A stretch of 64,000 bases of DNA from Nectonema munidae (lineage: Eukaryota > Nematomorpha > Nectonematoida > Nectonematidae): positions 1,223,501-1,287,500 of the forward strand of contig JAUIRK010000896.1 of assembly GCA_030549495.1 (NCBI GenBank), written 5' to 3'. The first letter of the stretch is position 1. Every line of letters begins with the position of its first letter. This document shows positions 36,295-49,000 of this stretch, one piece after another. A program made the position numbers and the translations under genes. The notes beneath the pieces were generated by a model that saw only the letters and a list, made by a program, of their open reading frames with translations, was not told the origin of the DNA and searched no databases.

Positions 36295-36415
36295 ATAGTA
36301 TCTTTCCAGTGTATAAATACTAGTGTGTTTGTCGAATACACACAGTTCTTCTTTGGCTTTCAATAAAGTATACCTTCCTTTCTCTAATAGCTCTTTCTCT
36401 GGTTAAAACATAACA
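36295..36415 (+). repeat. Possible solo LTR fossil
   Basis: Starts TGTTACTCGC and ends AAACATAACA, so the termini are TGTTA...TAACA. Between them lie GTATAAATACTAG (TATA-like) and CAATAAAGTA (polyadenylation-like), the normal layout of a short LTR. No flanking duplication or adjoining retrotransposon gene is recognisable. Confidence 0.45.
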
Positions 36416-36677
36416 CTTTCCCAGCCTTTATATCATGTATTAAATATTATATATAAAATATTGCATGCCTCCTTTTAAAATGTTATATATTAAAAATAGC
36501 AAGTCTTTGACAACATGAATATACTCATCTCTAATTGCTAAACTATAGAGATTAGAATAATTGGTTAATGTGTAAAAGATTTAAAGATAATATACCTTTT
36601 TTAAAAATCCAGGTGCATCTCTTCCTTCAGTGAGAAATAAAAAATTTTTCCACTCAATAAATCAATTAGTAATCTCT

Positions 36678-36715
36678 CTTGTCCAAATTTTCACTAATGA
36701 ATTAGTAAAGTTTCA
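36678..36715. repeat. Dispersed repeat, copy 2 (see 12714)
   Basis: TTGTCCAAATTTTCACTAAT and following bases match 12714-12750. Confidence 0.5.
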
Positions 36716-37295
36716 AAAACTCTAAAATGTAGCTAACTATTAAGTTAGTAAAAAATTAGTTTTACATACTAACTAAATAATTTAAATTAATTGTTAAAAT
36801 AGTAAGCATTTCTAAGTAATCTTCAATGACAAAAAAACTAGTTAACCAAATAAGTAGCAATCTTTCCAAAAGAATGCAGCAGACGTAAGTATTCTCTATT
36901 TAATTCAATTCAAAACAAGGGTTCGTCGGTGTTGGTTAAGAATACCATAAAAATTTTGAGTAACCAAGTCTCCTTGAAATTATTACTTATCAATTCGGTA
37001 AAGCTACTAGAAATCAAATCTTGAAAATTATAATTAGAAAAAATTATTTGAAAAGTTATGAAGAAACCCATATTGATAAAATGAACAATATTGATAATAT
37101 TACTTTTTCTAAAATTAGTTTTTGTTCAAAAAACCACATGGAAAATGTATCGGAAAACATTTATCCCATGATTTATCGCCAACTAAATTTATTTTTGTAT
37201 ACACTAAATCAAACCTTCTCTGTATCTTAATGAGAGCATAATGTGTTTGATCAACCTTCCATTGTTTTTGCCACTGACCGATGGTTGAATAATTT

Positions 37296-38153
37296 AAGGA
37301 TATAACTTTTTTTAACTTGAAAACCCTGTAGTGTTTTCCGATGAATAATTTTGTTAGAAACTAAAAAATGCCAATTTTAGCGTAAAATGTTCAAAAAACC
37401 TGGCGCGCACGGGTAAAAAACTAATTAAATAGTAGGGTCACTAACAAATAACTAAAGGTACACAAAAATATAAACAAAAATTCGAATTTACTGATTCAAA
37501 ACTATATTAAAAACATATGAAAAGCTAAAAAGCATTAGTAGCTAAAAATTTGGATGTTAGATATTTATCAGAGCGTGAGTTTTTCACTATTTCTTCCATT
37601 TTTTTAACCCCACGTTCAGCAAAGATGTTTGTTCTAGGAATGTCAATTAATGAATTTTCAGAACTGAAAAATTTCAGGAAAGTGGATATGGCCTTCGTAC
37701 AATTTTGTTCAACTATAGCTTGTTTTAGTTTACCATAAGTCGAAACTTCAAATTTTTGGTCAGAAAACCAAAAGTCACACCAAGAAAATGAAATAAAACA
37801 ACAAATTTTTTCGAGCTCTTCTCTCTTTTCAGGGAGTAAAAAATAAGCCATCATTTAATTGAAATAAATTGTTTTATTAATCTGAAAAAAAACATTCAAA
37901 TTTTATGAAAAAGATTAAAAATATGATTATGAAGAGAAAAAAAATATTACGTGAAAGAAAAAAAGACAAAAAGGAATGAATCAATATAATTAAATAAGAG
38001 AAGTAATGAATGAATATTCAAACAGCGATGCGCGACATCTTTTTGGCGCTAAAATGATCAAAAATGACATTTTTGTGAACCAAATGGAAAGTTTCATCAT
38101 ATGGTGTGACAGGGTTTTTGATTTAGAAAAAAAAGTCAAAAAGTTATATCCCT
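37296..38153 (-). mobile_element. TIR element carrying a transposase-like fragment
   Basis: The left end AAGGATATAACTTTTTTTAA matches the reverse complement of the right end, AGGGATATAACTTTTT, over about 16 bases. CCCTG follows further in on both sides. It contains the frame 37525-37854. At 858 bp it is probably an internally deleted derivative of a larger element. Confidence 0.55.
37525..37854 (-). pseudogene. Transposase-like fragment, copy 2 (C-terminal part)
   Basis: An open 109-codon frame: AYFLLPEKREELEKI, FWFSDQKFEVSTYGKL, SLIDIPRTNIFAERGVKK. It matches the end of the relic at 30.15-30.79 kb, including its MEE/MEEL end. The catalytic core (ICDTT, CQHH in the other copy) is absent, so it is truncated even though open. 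It lies within matching terminal repeats. Confidence 0.6.
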
Positions 38154-38584
38154 AGAGTATACACTATACACGTTTACAAAAGAAATAAAGTTAGTAATAA
38201 TAATTAATATATATATATATTATTTTTACTTCATTATAATGTATATTAGATTAGAATTCACAGAGAAAAAAAAATAGTAAGATTAACTATTTAAATAGTA
38301 GAAATGAGGACAGTTGTGATTACTATTCAGTTAGTAATTATGACTAAATTAAAATAGTTGATGTTACTAACTATTTTAGTAAAATTTTTCGTCTCTATTT
38401 CAACTATTTAATCAGTAAATATTACTAATTATACGGTAAAAATATTTTTTACTATTTATCAAGTAAAAAGAAACCAATGTGAAAACACGAGTTTTGGAAA
38501 TGTAAATTGGATTGTCAAAAAAACTTAAAAAAACAGAAACACTTTATTTAGGATATGATTAAATGTAAAATTGGCAAAAACAGC

Positions 38585-39759
38585 TTAATATGCTTTCATT
38601 TCAGTCTTAATTTTATAAAGCAGACTAAGTACCTTCTTATTGACAATTTCATCTTTCAATTCAAAAATGAAATTTTGTATGTACAGCATGGTGTTTTTAA
38701 TCGAATTAGGATAGCTCAAATTAAAAATATACATGCAAACAAACAAAAGTAAAAATATATTCAAAAAAGAATTAGTTTGACAAATTTCAACAAAATCTAT
38801 ATAGAGAGAAAAGCAGTTTTTGTCCGTCGAAAAAAACATAATTTTTAACAAAGATCATGATGGGCTGAGCTTTTTCTTTAATCACTTGATTTCTGAAGCA
38901 AATAGTTTCTAAATTCTCTTTAAAAAGATGGCATACTCCATGAAGAGTCATTAATACTTTTAAATCTATAAATAAAATTTAGAAGAAATAAAAATATTAA
39001 AATGAGTGAAAAACCTTTTTTTCGAGATATATTTGATTGAAGACTAAATATTTCACACAATTCCTGATAAATACTTGGCATTTTTCTATCCTTACATAAA
39101 TTTAATACAGCATTGCTTTGTTTCAGTAATTGATCGAACAAAACATTCTTTAAATCATCATTTGGCATAATAGGAGAGAGTCTTTTAAACTCTAAAAAAA
39201 TCTTAAAAACAACATAAACATAGAACAACAAATCTTTAAAATACTTGTTTTTCTTCCTGAAGAAAAGGATAAATAGATAAAATATCCTGTAAAGATTTTT
39301 TGTTGACTATAATCTCTTTTCTCCTTTCTATAAAAGTTTCGTCCATTCGTACGGTTATAGCAGCCTCATTCCTTTGAGTTTTGACAAATTCTTTTTGAGC
39401 CAATCAATTAGCTCATTGTTAATTTGAATATCAGTGGATTGAGACGTCCTTGGTAGAAAGTTTTTTAAACAAAAGGCGCTTTTACAGGAAAAGTTAGTTT
39501 GCTTCTCTTCATTAGTTTTTTCTTTTTTTACTTACAACTTCAGGAACATCTTTGTCACGATATTTGCGCTCATTTCCCCACTTATAAATAATCTTATTTT
39601 TCCAATATACCTACAAAAAAAAGTTAAACTAAATACAACTTTGAAAAGTTTCATAATACTTTTGCAGAAGAGAGAGGTAGTCCCGACTCTTGAGATAGAT
39701 TTGGAAACTCTTCAAAAAGCATATCGACAAGCTGAGTATACATTTCACTTGTTGGGTAT
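38585..39759 (-). pseudogene. SAMD3-like multi-exon gene, probably damaged
   Basis: Exons with good splice sites: 39661-39759 (RYPTSEMYTQLVDMLFEEF, donor AAA|GTATTA), 39536-39610 (VYWKNKIIYKWGNERKYRDK, donor GTT|GTAAGT), about 39225-39405 (EFVKTQRNEAAITVRMDETF, IERRKEIIVNKKSLQDIL), 39015-39201 (EFKRLSPIMPNDDLKN) and a last exon to the stop at 38585 (FNLSYPNSIKNTMLYIQNF). The order TP-YPT, W-K/R-rich, DETFxxRRxxI, then FNxxYPxxxxxxxxFIQ is that of proteins often annotated as SAMD3-like; this is recalled, not searched. The third exon changes frame between ELIDW and AQKEFVK, so the gene seems broken unless my boundary is wrong. Confidence 0.45.
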
Positions 39760-39799
39760 CTTAAATTTAAAATAAACTTAAGTTGTATTTTCAGTAAAA

Positions 39800-40820
39800 T
39801 AACATTTCTAAAAAACCTTATGAATAATTTAATGAAGTTTTAATGTCCATGTGGACCCCGTTGATTAGTGCCGGTCTACAACGTTAGGAATCCTATATGA
39901 GATATGGAAAGGAACCAAGGAACTGGAGGAATGAATAAAAAATAGAATCAGGTTTTCTGGAGTCTCTTAAATCCAAAATTTTAGAAAACCCAACACATCG
40001 ATTAGAAAATGTCTAAGTACATGAAAGTTGATGCAGAGAGTATCAAAGGTGCTGTACATACTCATTTATTTATATTAACATATTTGATGATACCAAAACA
40101 CATTTTGACCAATGCCATGAAAAGCCAAAAAAGTTTTTTTGGTCGCAATGATATATATGTCACACCGCGTTGGTGAAATTATCCATATAGTTGACAAATC
40201 ACTTTCCAATTCAAGAAATGGGCAAATCCCATGCCCACTTCATGAAATGTGCAACTTCATACAAGAATAAAAATATCTTTATGAAACTCAAAAGAGAGTA
40301 AACATATTTTTGAATAATTTTATTGAGAAAGTGGAACTTATTGATTATCTCCCCCCACCACCACTACGTTTAAAAACAGTTTTTGCTTAACTTTATAAAA
40401 CACTTTACACTAAATATTTATAAATTATTGTAATCAATAAAAATGAAAAAACTTTTGCAAATTCTAAATTTTTTTATTTAAAAAAAATAAACTATATATT
40501 TTAAAACTAAAGAACTAACTATTTTGATATGCAAAATACTATTTGATTCTGTCAAATACACGAGTTTCTAGCCATCTTTTTTTCATTATCTTTTTTTTTA
40601 ATTTGTTTTGCAATATTGAAATTATAATTTTTAATTGATGTGATATTTCATAGGCGTTGCCTACTTTTCGCTAATAAATTTATGTTCTGTTATCTTAACT
40701 AACTATCTGCTTTAACCATCTGACTAACTCTCAAATTACCGAACTAAATTACTATATGCTTAATTCACTTCGTAAAATAGGCCATTTCACAAATGGGGTG
40801 TAACATATACAATGCTGCAT
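39800..40820. other. No recognisable gene
   Basis: AT-rich sequence with no open frame longer than about 60 codons and no match that I can defend. Confidence 0.45.
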
Positions 40821-40829
40821 TACCTTCTG

Positions 40830-40970
40830 AAGTGAAAAACTTCTTTTGGACTAAGTGCCCAGCTCTAGTTATGGTTTTGGGAGTCAATTTTTTCAAGTCT
40901 GATACACTGAAGTTTATTATAAAGCCTTGCAATATAAAGTTTTGCCTTGGCTGAAATAAGAATGCCGAAA
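40830..40970 (+). pseudogene. Possible mariner-type transposase scrap
   Basis: Open run FFWTKCPALVMVLGVNFFK then SDTLKFIIKPCN resembles the mariner block 'xxxKFPxSVMVxGxVxxxGxxPLxFI'. Only about 40 codons are seen and no catalytic DD(E/D) residues can be assigned. Confidence 0.35.
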
Positions 40971-41260
40971 AAAATAATTATGTATGCACTCAAGAAGTTG
41001 CTACTGCACATTCAGGAAAGAAATTGCTTTTTATAAAAAAAAAAAAAAAATTCTAAATTAAATTTAGAAAGAAATCTTCTTTTTCGTCCTCCAACTATAG
41101 GCCTTCTTTCAGTCAAAGCTTAAAGGCCTTGGACTAACAAAACCTGGCAGCCATGTGTTAAATATACTTAAACAAGTCCTGCAGAAAGAGTGAAATATTA
41201 TATCGTATAACTTAATCAAGAATAGTTTTGCCTTTTTTAGACCCCGTATGGAGCGGTTAA

Positions 41261-41331
41261 CCGTTTCAGGCTTTGGTTTTCTTTCTTTCTCGATGAGTTG
41301 GTATACTCGTGTTCCATTATGCCTGAAAGGG
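41261..41331. mobile_element. Very small TTAA-flanked inverted-repeat element (71 bp)
   Basis: TTAA at 41257-41260 and 41332-41335. The ends are CCGTTTCAGGC and, on the other strand, CCCTTTCAGGC: 10 of 11 match. It lacks the CAGACGA boxes of the ~125-bp family, so it is a separate lineage. Confidence 0.6.
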
Positions 41332-41639
41332 TTAACAATGAAAGCATGCAATTTGAATAAGTGTAAAATGTATTTTATGTCAATTGACTGCTTCTTGTAA
41401 AAATAAAACGGTTGTAATTTGTTTACGACAAGGTTGCAAAGTTAGAAGTTATGTATTTTGTTTTCGGCTTGGAAATATGCAAGTACCCTTTTGTAGCTTT
41501 GAACTGAAAAACTTTAAACCCTGCCAACTTCTTCGTATCCAAGCTCTTTATGATGGAAATGTTGCTCATTTTTCCAGAAAGCTACATCGTTATTCTGAAC
41601 AAAACACGCTTTATCTATAAATTTTTCTTCACAAATGAA

Positions 41640-43780
41640 TACATTTTTTAGACTTTCTTAAACGAGCTAATTTATTTCGTGTCTTAATTTATTTCTTTTG
41701 ATTAATTTTATTATTGATCTCTTTTCTTTTGCAAATAAAAGTTTATTTTTCCTTAGCTGTCAATATTTAAATTTTATTGTCTCGCCTGAATCTTCAAACA
41801 GGTATCTTTATTTTCAATAATCGGTCTTTGTGAAGATTTTTATGTGGGTCTGATGGTTTTTAGGAAGGCGGGTGTTTTTGCATTTCGTGTATTAACTCCT
41901 ATATGTAAATAAAATCACCATTTAAACTTCAGAAACAATCTTCATAACAAAAAAATAGAAGGTATTTTATTTAAAAAGTAAAATCAAGTTGCCAAAAAAT
42001 GTATTCAATAAATAAGAAAATTTCACACATCTTCATAACCAAAATATTATATATTTATTCTTTAAATAGACTGGAAATGTGATAAATTTCTTTTAATAAA
42101 ATCGGTGAAGAAGAAACAAAATTGAAAAATGCTTCCAAAGCCAACGCCTTACACTTCCAAATTAAAGTACACAATGAAAAGCGACAACGTATATGCATAA
42201 ATGTGCAAGTATATTTATTGAAGTAAGATGAAAATTGAGAATAATCACAATAAAAGAATAAATGTTATTTTTTCTTATATATCAAATGAACAAAATTTTT
42301 CCTTTCTTCCAACTTCTTCTTCTCAAGGCATTTTAGAGATGGAGAAAATGTTTGCCTCATTTCCCATAATACTTCTCTCTATTTATGTCCCAAATTCTAA
42401 AATGAAAATTTGATTTAATCAATTATAACAACTTTTTAATATCTTTTGGAAGCGTGAGTTATGTTGTCTTGAACCTACACCTTTAAAAATTTATCATTTA
42501 AACTCTTTTGCCCATAATTTGATAAAAGGAACTTTGTTTCACCACTAACAAAAATATCTTTATACCTTAGTCCTTACCTTTTATTCTTTAGATCAACGAA
42601 TTCCAACATTTTCCAATGCTCCGAGAAGTAAGTAAAGCAAATGTTCAATTTTGGAGTCACAATATAGAAATTAATTTATACATTAATATAATTTTAAAGC
42701 TTTGAACTTATATTTTACTCAGGTAATGAAGGTTATTTCAATTTATTTATTATTTTAATATTTTAATGCAGGCAAATAAATGTAACGTAACCACAGTACC
42801 CCTAAATAATTCAATCGAATCATCTTGGAACCGTAAAAGCATTTTGCAAAGCCACTCTACTACTTTCCTCCCTAACGTGCACACACACACACACGTAAAT
42901 GTGGACAAACCCATCATTGTGCCCATCACTACTTTTTTACATTTATTAGAAAAGAATTTTCAAAGTACACAACTTTGATCGAATTTATTAAAAATTCTTC
43001 CATTTCGATTAAAAAGAATTAAATAATTTGACTTTTAAATGATTATATTGTTTAAAAGTTAGAAAAATTATGAAGTTGCAGAAATTATGAATTAAAAAGT
43101 TAAACCAGCTCTTTTTATATTCTCTAATATATATTTTAGAGAAGAACATTATTGAAAGTTGAAATAAGTTTTTTAAACTTACTGAGAAATCACACCAAGT
43201 TTCAATTAATTAATGATATTTTAAATCTTTAAAAATTTATGTTAATGAATATGTGTATTAAAAATCTATCTTTTGGAAACTTCCAAATCTTTTTGTATAT
43301 CTTTCAATATAAAGTGTGAGGATACTAATCATAAATTAAATTACACTTACAATTATTATTAATGCTAATTTACACTGTTATAATTGAAATAAATTTTACG
43401 ATATCTACCTTTTTTCTGTATTTTTAAAATCAGGGTTTAATTTATTTTAGATTTAACTTTTAAAATAAAAAATTTACAAATAATAATTGAAAATTCGTTA
43501 AATAAGTAACCAAATTTATGTAAATTTTAATAACAATTTTTGAATATTTCTGTTTTGTGAGTAAAGATTTATGTTTACTTTACATTTGTATATTTAAAGA
43601 ATTAACTATCCAATCAGTTAAAAACATAAATTACTGTTATAATTTTAAATTTCACTATGCAAGATAGTAATTTATGCTAACATGATTTCTATATGATCAT
43701 TTTGCTTTTAAGTTCGATCTTTTTCAATTTAAAAGTTCGTCACTTTAACTTAGATTTGCAAGAATACAACCTTTATAATG
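41640..43780. other. No recognisable gene
   Basis: AT-rich; contains a short (AC)n run near 42881-42894. No protein match. Confidence 0.5.
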
Positions 43781-43839
43781 TGTCGAATATGGATGATAGA
43801 TCTAGTTTACAGCTTGACTTGATAAAAAATTTTCATTGA

Positions 43840-44570
43840 AGCAATAGATGGGAGATGAAGCTCAATCTGAATGTACTCACTTTCAAATTGGATCGCTAAA
43901 TGCTCAATTTTTCTTCATTGGAACTCATAAGTTGAAAAAAGTGGGCACACAAAAAGATTTAGGCGTCCTTATCAACTCAAAACTTGATTCTTCTGAAAAT
44001 ATTACAATGAGAGTTTCTAAAGCTTTCTCAGCTTTTCATAAAGTTCACAAATGTTTTTCTTTATTTGGTATCACCACACCACCACTTCTCTATAAACTCT
44101 CACAAGGCTCATTTTGGAGTGTGGTAACATCATAGCGTTTCCTTATCATATTTATGATGCTCTAAAGTCTAAACATTGAAAGAATTCAAAGGACTATTAC
44201 CAAAGGGATTCTTGGAAAGAACTGGATTATAAGGAAATACTAAAAAAATAAATTTGCCTTCCATGATGTACAGAATTTAAAAGAAGAGATTGGATAGTTA
44301 ACAATGTAAATGGGAACTTGAACATTAATCCAAAAATTTTACTTGATTACTCTAAAAGAACACAAAGATTTCATGCATACACGTTTCAAAAGTCTCATTA
44401 AAAAATGTAATATCTAAAAAGATTTTTCTCTCAACGTATGATCAACGATTGGAACTCTTTGCCTGATTATATTCTTCAATCTCCTTCCCTAAATGTTTTT
44501 AAGAATAGACTAGATGACTTTTGGAAGGAAAAATGTTTGATCACTTTTAATACGTTATATACTTGAATTT
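43840..44570 (+). pseudogene. LINE ORF2 C-terminal remnant
   Basis: The first frame (43848-44135) contains KKVGTQKDLGVLINSKLDSS and VSKAFSAFHKVHKCFSLFG, the region just after the RT palm of non-LTR elements ('KDLGVxxxxxLxFxxHI'). Later frames give NIIAFPYHIYDALK, KRTQRFHAYTFQKSH-like sequence and RFFSQRMINDWNSLPDYI then LNVFKNRLDDFW, the classic 'FxxRxxxxWNxLPxxvvxaxsvnxFKxxLD' end. Several frame changes. A 5'-truncated dead copy. Confidence 0.65.
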
Positions 44571-44579
44571 TTTCCATCC

Positions 44580-45890
44580 GTACATTAAGATCTACTTAAA
44601 AATTAAAGTATCATATTTAATAGGCGGTTTTTTCTTTTTTCACTAATAAAATTATGTTATGTTTTTGAATAAAAATTAAATGAATTTTTATCACGATAAC
44701 TTATGTATGTGTAAACTATTATCAACAGTAAAAAGATTATTTTTTTTAATATAAAATAGTACTTGTTTCATCTTTGTACTTTGTTCTCAATCCAATATTT
44801 TTTATTTAGATAATAGAGGTCATTAAAAAAAATTAGATAAATTAATACAGATAGCGAACTTAAAAATAAAAGATTTGCTCAAATAGTGAAAAAGAACGTC
44901 TTAAAGCAAAAATGGTATACTGTTTATTGAATTAAAAGGAAGTATACAGGATTTAAATAATGATTGTTTTCATTTTTACATAATGGTATATTTTATGAAA
45001 TCATAGATCGAGCAAATTGTATCTTAAAAATCAAATTGATTAGGTAAATGGTATTAATTTGTAATTGATCCAAGTGAATAAAATTATGAGGGGGTGTTCT
45101 ATGTGTTAATGCTTTGGAGGTTTAAGAATGTAGTAACTAAAAATTATGAGTGATTCTCTACCTTGTTGAAACTCTTGAGGTTTTGGAAAGTATTATATTA
45201 CAGGGCTTTGGCCAGGAAGGGGCAGGGTGGGGTTCTAGCACCGCCTTTCCCCCTAAATTTCCCAAAATAATAATATCTCAAAAAGAATTAAAAAAGTTTT
45301 TCACAAAATAACCAATTTTGTAAGTGTACACTAACTTTATCACATCTCACAGTCTTTTCTACATATGGTGGATGATAAAATATAGAGATATAATAGAATT
45401 TTGATATTTGGGAAATTTATTTTGTTTTTATCACCTCTTAAATTTTTTTCTGCCTACGAGTGTGTATATACCATTTTAAGTCTAATTTTGTCCTTTTGAA
45501 ACTCTATTTTTGATTTTCTTGTGTTTACATTGTCTTGACATATGTCATTTTGATTTGAACTTTTTTTTTTAAATATTTTAACATTATTTTAACAACATAA
45601 ATTTTCTAAATTTTTGATAAGGAATTACAAATTATTACAAATTTTATATTTTTTTTAATTTTTTATTTACTTACTTTAAAAATTATTAAATTTTCCACTT
45701 TAATTTAGCCAAATTTTTCTAATTCTTCTAATATTATTTCAAAAACATTTGAAATTATTTCTTTAGAATCGCTAAAGGGCAAAATGTAATTGCAAAAGGA
45801 GAAAATACAACTAAAAATGGTATATGCATATGCATAACAATTTAATCTTTCATAAGTGGTTGTTTTGAATAAGAAGAACGTAAGAAGTGG
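44580..45890. other. No recognisable gene
   Basis: AT-rich. A small GC-rich patch at 45200-45260 (CAGGGCTTTGGCCAGGAAGG...) may be a transposon end. ATTAAA on the minus strand about 45 bases past the CAP stop codon could serve as its polyadenylation signal. Confidence 0.4.
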
Positions 45891-45894
45891 AGTA

Positions 45895-46031
45895 TTACGA
45901 TTCTCGACATTCTTTATAGCAATTTCTTGGACATCCTTCACTGAGAGTCAGGCCAATCGTCGTTTTCACACTGCATGGATACCTAGCCACCAACTGATCA
46001 CAATTGTCCCACAAATTCTGGCAAACAGCAT
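45895..46031 (-). CDS. CAP gene last exon: ShKT-like module
   Basis: Acceptor TTTCATTTGTAG. Encodes DAVCQNLWDNCDQLVARYPC then SVKTTIGLTLSEGCPRNCYK and ECRES, stop at 45895-45897. Six Cys in C6C8C14C3C3C-like spacing, as in ShKT modules. Confidence 0.85.
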
Positions 46032-49000
46032 CTACAAATGAAAAACAATAGTACGTACTTAATAAGGATGGTGCGATCACACTACCTATACTATACTATA
46101 ATGGAAAGTGGCAAAAAGAACTTACCACATCTTTCAAATAATTTGTCCTTGAACATTCCTTGTTTGATGCAAGAACCATTTTGGGCGCACAAAGAACAAC
46201 TTTGCACAGTGCCTTTGATGTAAGGTGTGTTAATTGTTGAAGGCACATTTCCTCTGTCATAAAAAATATTGGATAAAATCAATCATAGCATAGCTTATTT
46301 CCAGATGATCAGTAAATTTACTGACAAACTATTTACGTCCGAAACATTTCACTTCCGGAATCTAGGAGAAAAGTTTAAATTTATCATTTTTTCAGCCTCT
46401 CATCTAACTAATTGTCAACAAACCTGGTTCATATCAAATGAATTGGTTAGGTGGATTGATTACTCTGTACTGAAATGCATTGTTGCTTAAAATTAAATTT
46501 TAAATTTCTTAGCAACCTAATGTTACTAAACTAGATTATTAATACAGAAAAAAAAGAATCATCTTATATAATCTTCATATTCTACCTACACATATATTCA
46601 GTTAGTAAAATAAAATGTTTGAAAATTTATTGAGGATATGGGTCTAGGAATTAACAGATATGTAGCCGTGAATTTAAATTTGGCCATTTTAAATCGAAAT
46701 TGAATGTTTAAAATTTTTGGAAAAAATATTTTACAAACCTTAAATTTATATGAATAAGCTATTCCATTCATTATGTTATACGCTATAAATTACATGACAA
46801 TTAAATTATTTGTACTAAGTCTTATTAACAAAATTAAAAAAAAAAGTGTTAAAAAATTGCCAACTATTCCAAGCAATCTTGATAATAAAAAAACGAAAAC
46901 ATTAAATAAAACGAATATCTAATTTAATATAAAGATGCAATATGTTTGATTTCTGGAATAGAAAGAGAGAGAGACCACTTTATTTCAGAAAAATATCGAG
47001 CAAATAAATAAATGAAGTTGTTAACACTATTTTGATAGTATGGTATAAATCCAATAAAAATGATTCTAATACAGTGAAATATTATAATATTGGTTTGAAG
47101 GATTATTATTATTAAAGGCCGAAGCACCGCTTGAAAACAAACCTAAAAATAATAAAAAACTAAAGGGTAAAATAAGCTTTCAGAATATGTGCCAGTTTAA
47201 ACTTCAAGCTTTCAGAAAGTTTAAATTAATAACCCATTTACAGCCAATGTTCTTATTTTGGAACATAAGTAATTTCATCTTCGTCTGCTTTTTTCAATGA
47301 CTTTGAATATAAATCATCTGCGTTTTTTTAGATATCGTCTGCTTTGCTTGGCCTTAAATGGGTTAACTCCGTTACCCTACTTCAAGTACAGGGAGGCAGA
47401 AAATGGTTGAGTTTCAGAGACGCAAAATAGATCCTGGGAGCAAAGATCAAATATGGTATACCCATAGGGAATGATAATTTTTGTGAGTTTTATACTAAGT
47501 TAACCGGTTATTGACCACAGTCGACATATGGCGACTTTAGAAAAATAAAATCGTGTGCCATTATTAATGCTTTTTAATACAAATCTTCTGCTTCACATTA
47601 GATATCGTCTGATTATTCTGGTCGTTAACGGGTAAAGCTAAGGTTAGTGCTTGATGGCAACTACCTGAACTGAGTTAATAATAAGATTTACTTGGGACAG
47701 TAATTGCACACCCAGTGATAGTAGTTTCCATTTGTATCATCTGGACATAAAGATACCGCACATCCAACAAATTTGGTCCTGCTCCATGCTACCTAAGAAA
47801 AAAGTAATAACTAGTTAAAATTTTGTATACTCTCTACAGTCTACACACCCTACTAATAACAAAAGGTATCTTGAAATATAACAGAAAGGTAAAAACAACG
47901 TACAAATATATCATAATAAAATTTGCGATGAAAAATTTAATGAATAAACTGATATCTTATCTCAATTACGCACACACACACACATGTGGACTCTACCTCC
48001 ATTTTTGACTAATCAAATTTTTTCTTCATTTTGCATAAAACTTGACAGGAGGGCGACTAATTTCTAAATGAGGGTAAATGTGTAAAGCCTATTTTATCGG
48101 CGTTAGGACTAGTGTAGAATTAACATTAGTGTTAGTATTTAAAGTTCGTCTTAGTATTAGAGTTGAGGTTAGATTTATAGTATTAACACCATTTAATTAA
48201 CATTCTTGACACCAACTTTTCTATTTATTTGTATAGCCCACATGTATATAAACACAAACAAACAATACCTCGCAAAGACATCCATGAATAGATATAAATT
48301 ATGGATTTAGATAAAAAATGTAGGGGGAGACATTCACATACATTGGGAAACACACATATAAACATCACAGATAAATGCAATGCATACTACACACTGAGAT
48401 ACATAAGATTCACATAAACAAGATAAGTTACACAAAACTGATAAACATAAACATAACACACATGCATTCAATTAGAACAGTGGTTCCACCCCTGTTGTCC
48501 GCTGACCCCTATGGGTCCGTGAAGGTTTTATTAGGGGACGGCAAAAATTTGTGCATCATATATAATGGTAATGGTAATAGTACCGTAGAGTGTTTTCATC
48601 GAAAAGGCACAATTGCGCCGCTTGTATGGAACTATGAGGAACGTAAGCTTCATGTAGGATCGAACCCAAGACCTTGAGTTATCGAATCCGGCATCTAACC
48701 AACCATACTCACGCATACATACGATAGCTTATAAAATATTATGAGGACTATTTTTCACGTTTTAATTTTATTTCTTTCAATATATACACACTCCCAATTA
48801 CTTTTTATCATTAATTTTTTAATAATAAGCAGAGTCTTTCTGTAATCACAATATAGGCCAAAGCATCGAATTCTTTCTTAATTTTCTTTATCCGCTAAAT
48901 GAAAAAATGTAAGAAAGAGAGAGGTCTCTTTTTTGGTGATTATAGATGGCTTTGATCAAGAAATTTAAATTTGGCAAATACGGTTAAATTTTTCGCACAT

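Noticed and set aside
37550-37738. Plus-strand 62-codon frame
   Set aside because: It is the shadow of the minus-strand transposase-like fragment at 37525-37854.
38261-38490. Possible MITE rich in ATAGTAA/TTAGTAA between CACAGAG and ACCAATGTG
   Set aside because: The ends do not pair convincingly and no target duplication is seen.
41109-41620. 80-codon minus-strand frame and 78-codon plus-strand frame
   Set aside because: The minus frame runs through the 71-bp TTAA element, and neither frame matches a family. A transposase helix-turn-helix was considered but is too weak.
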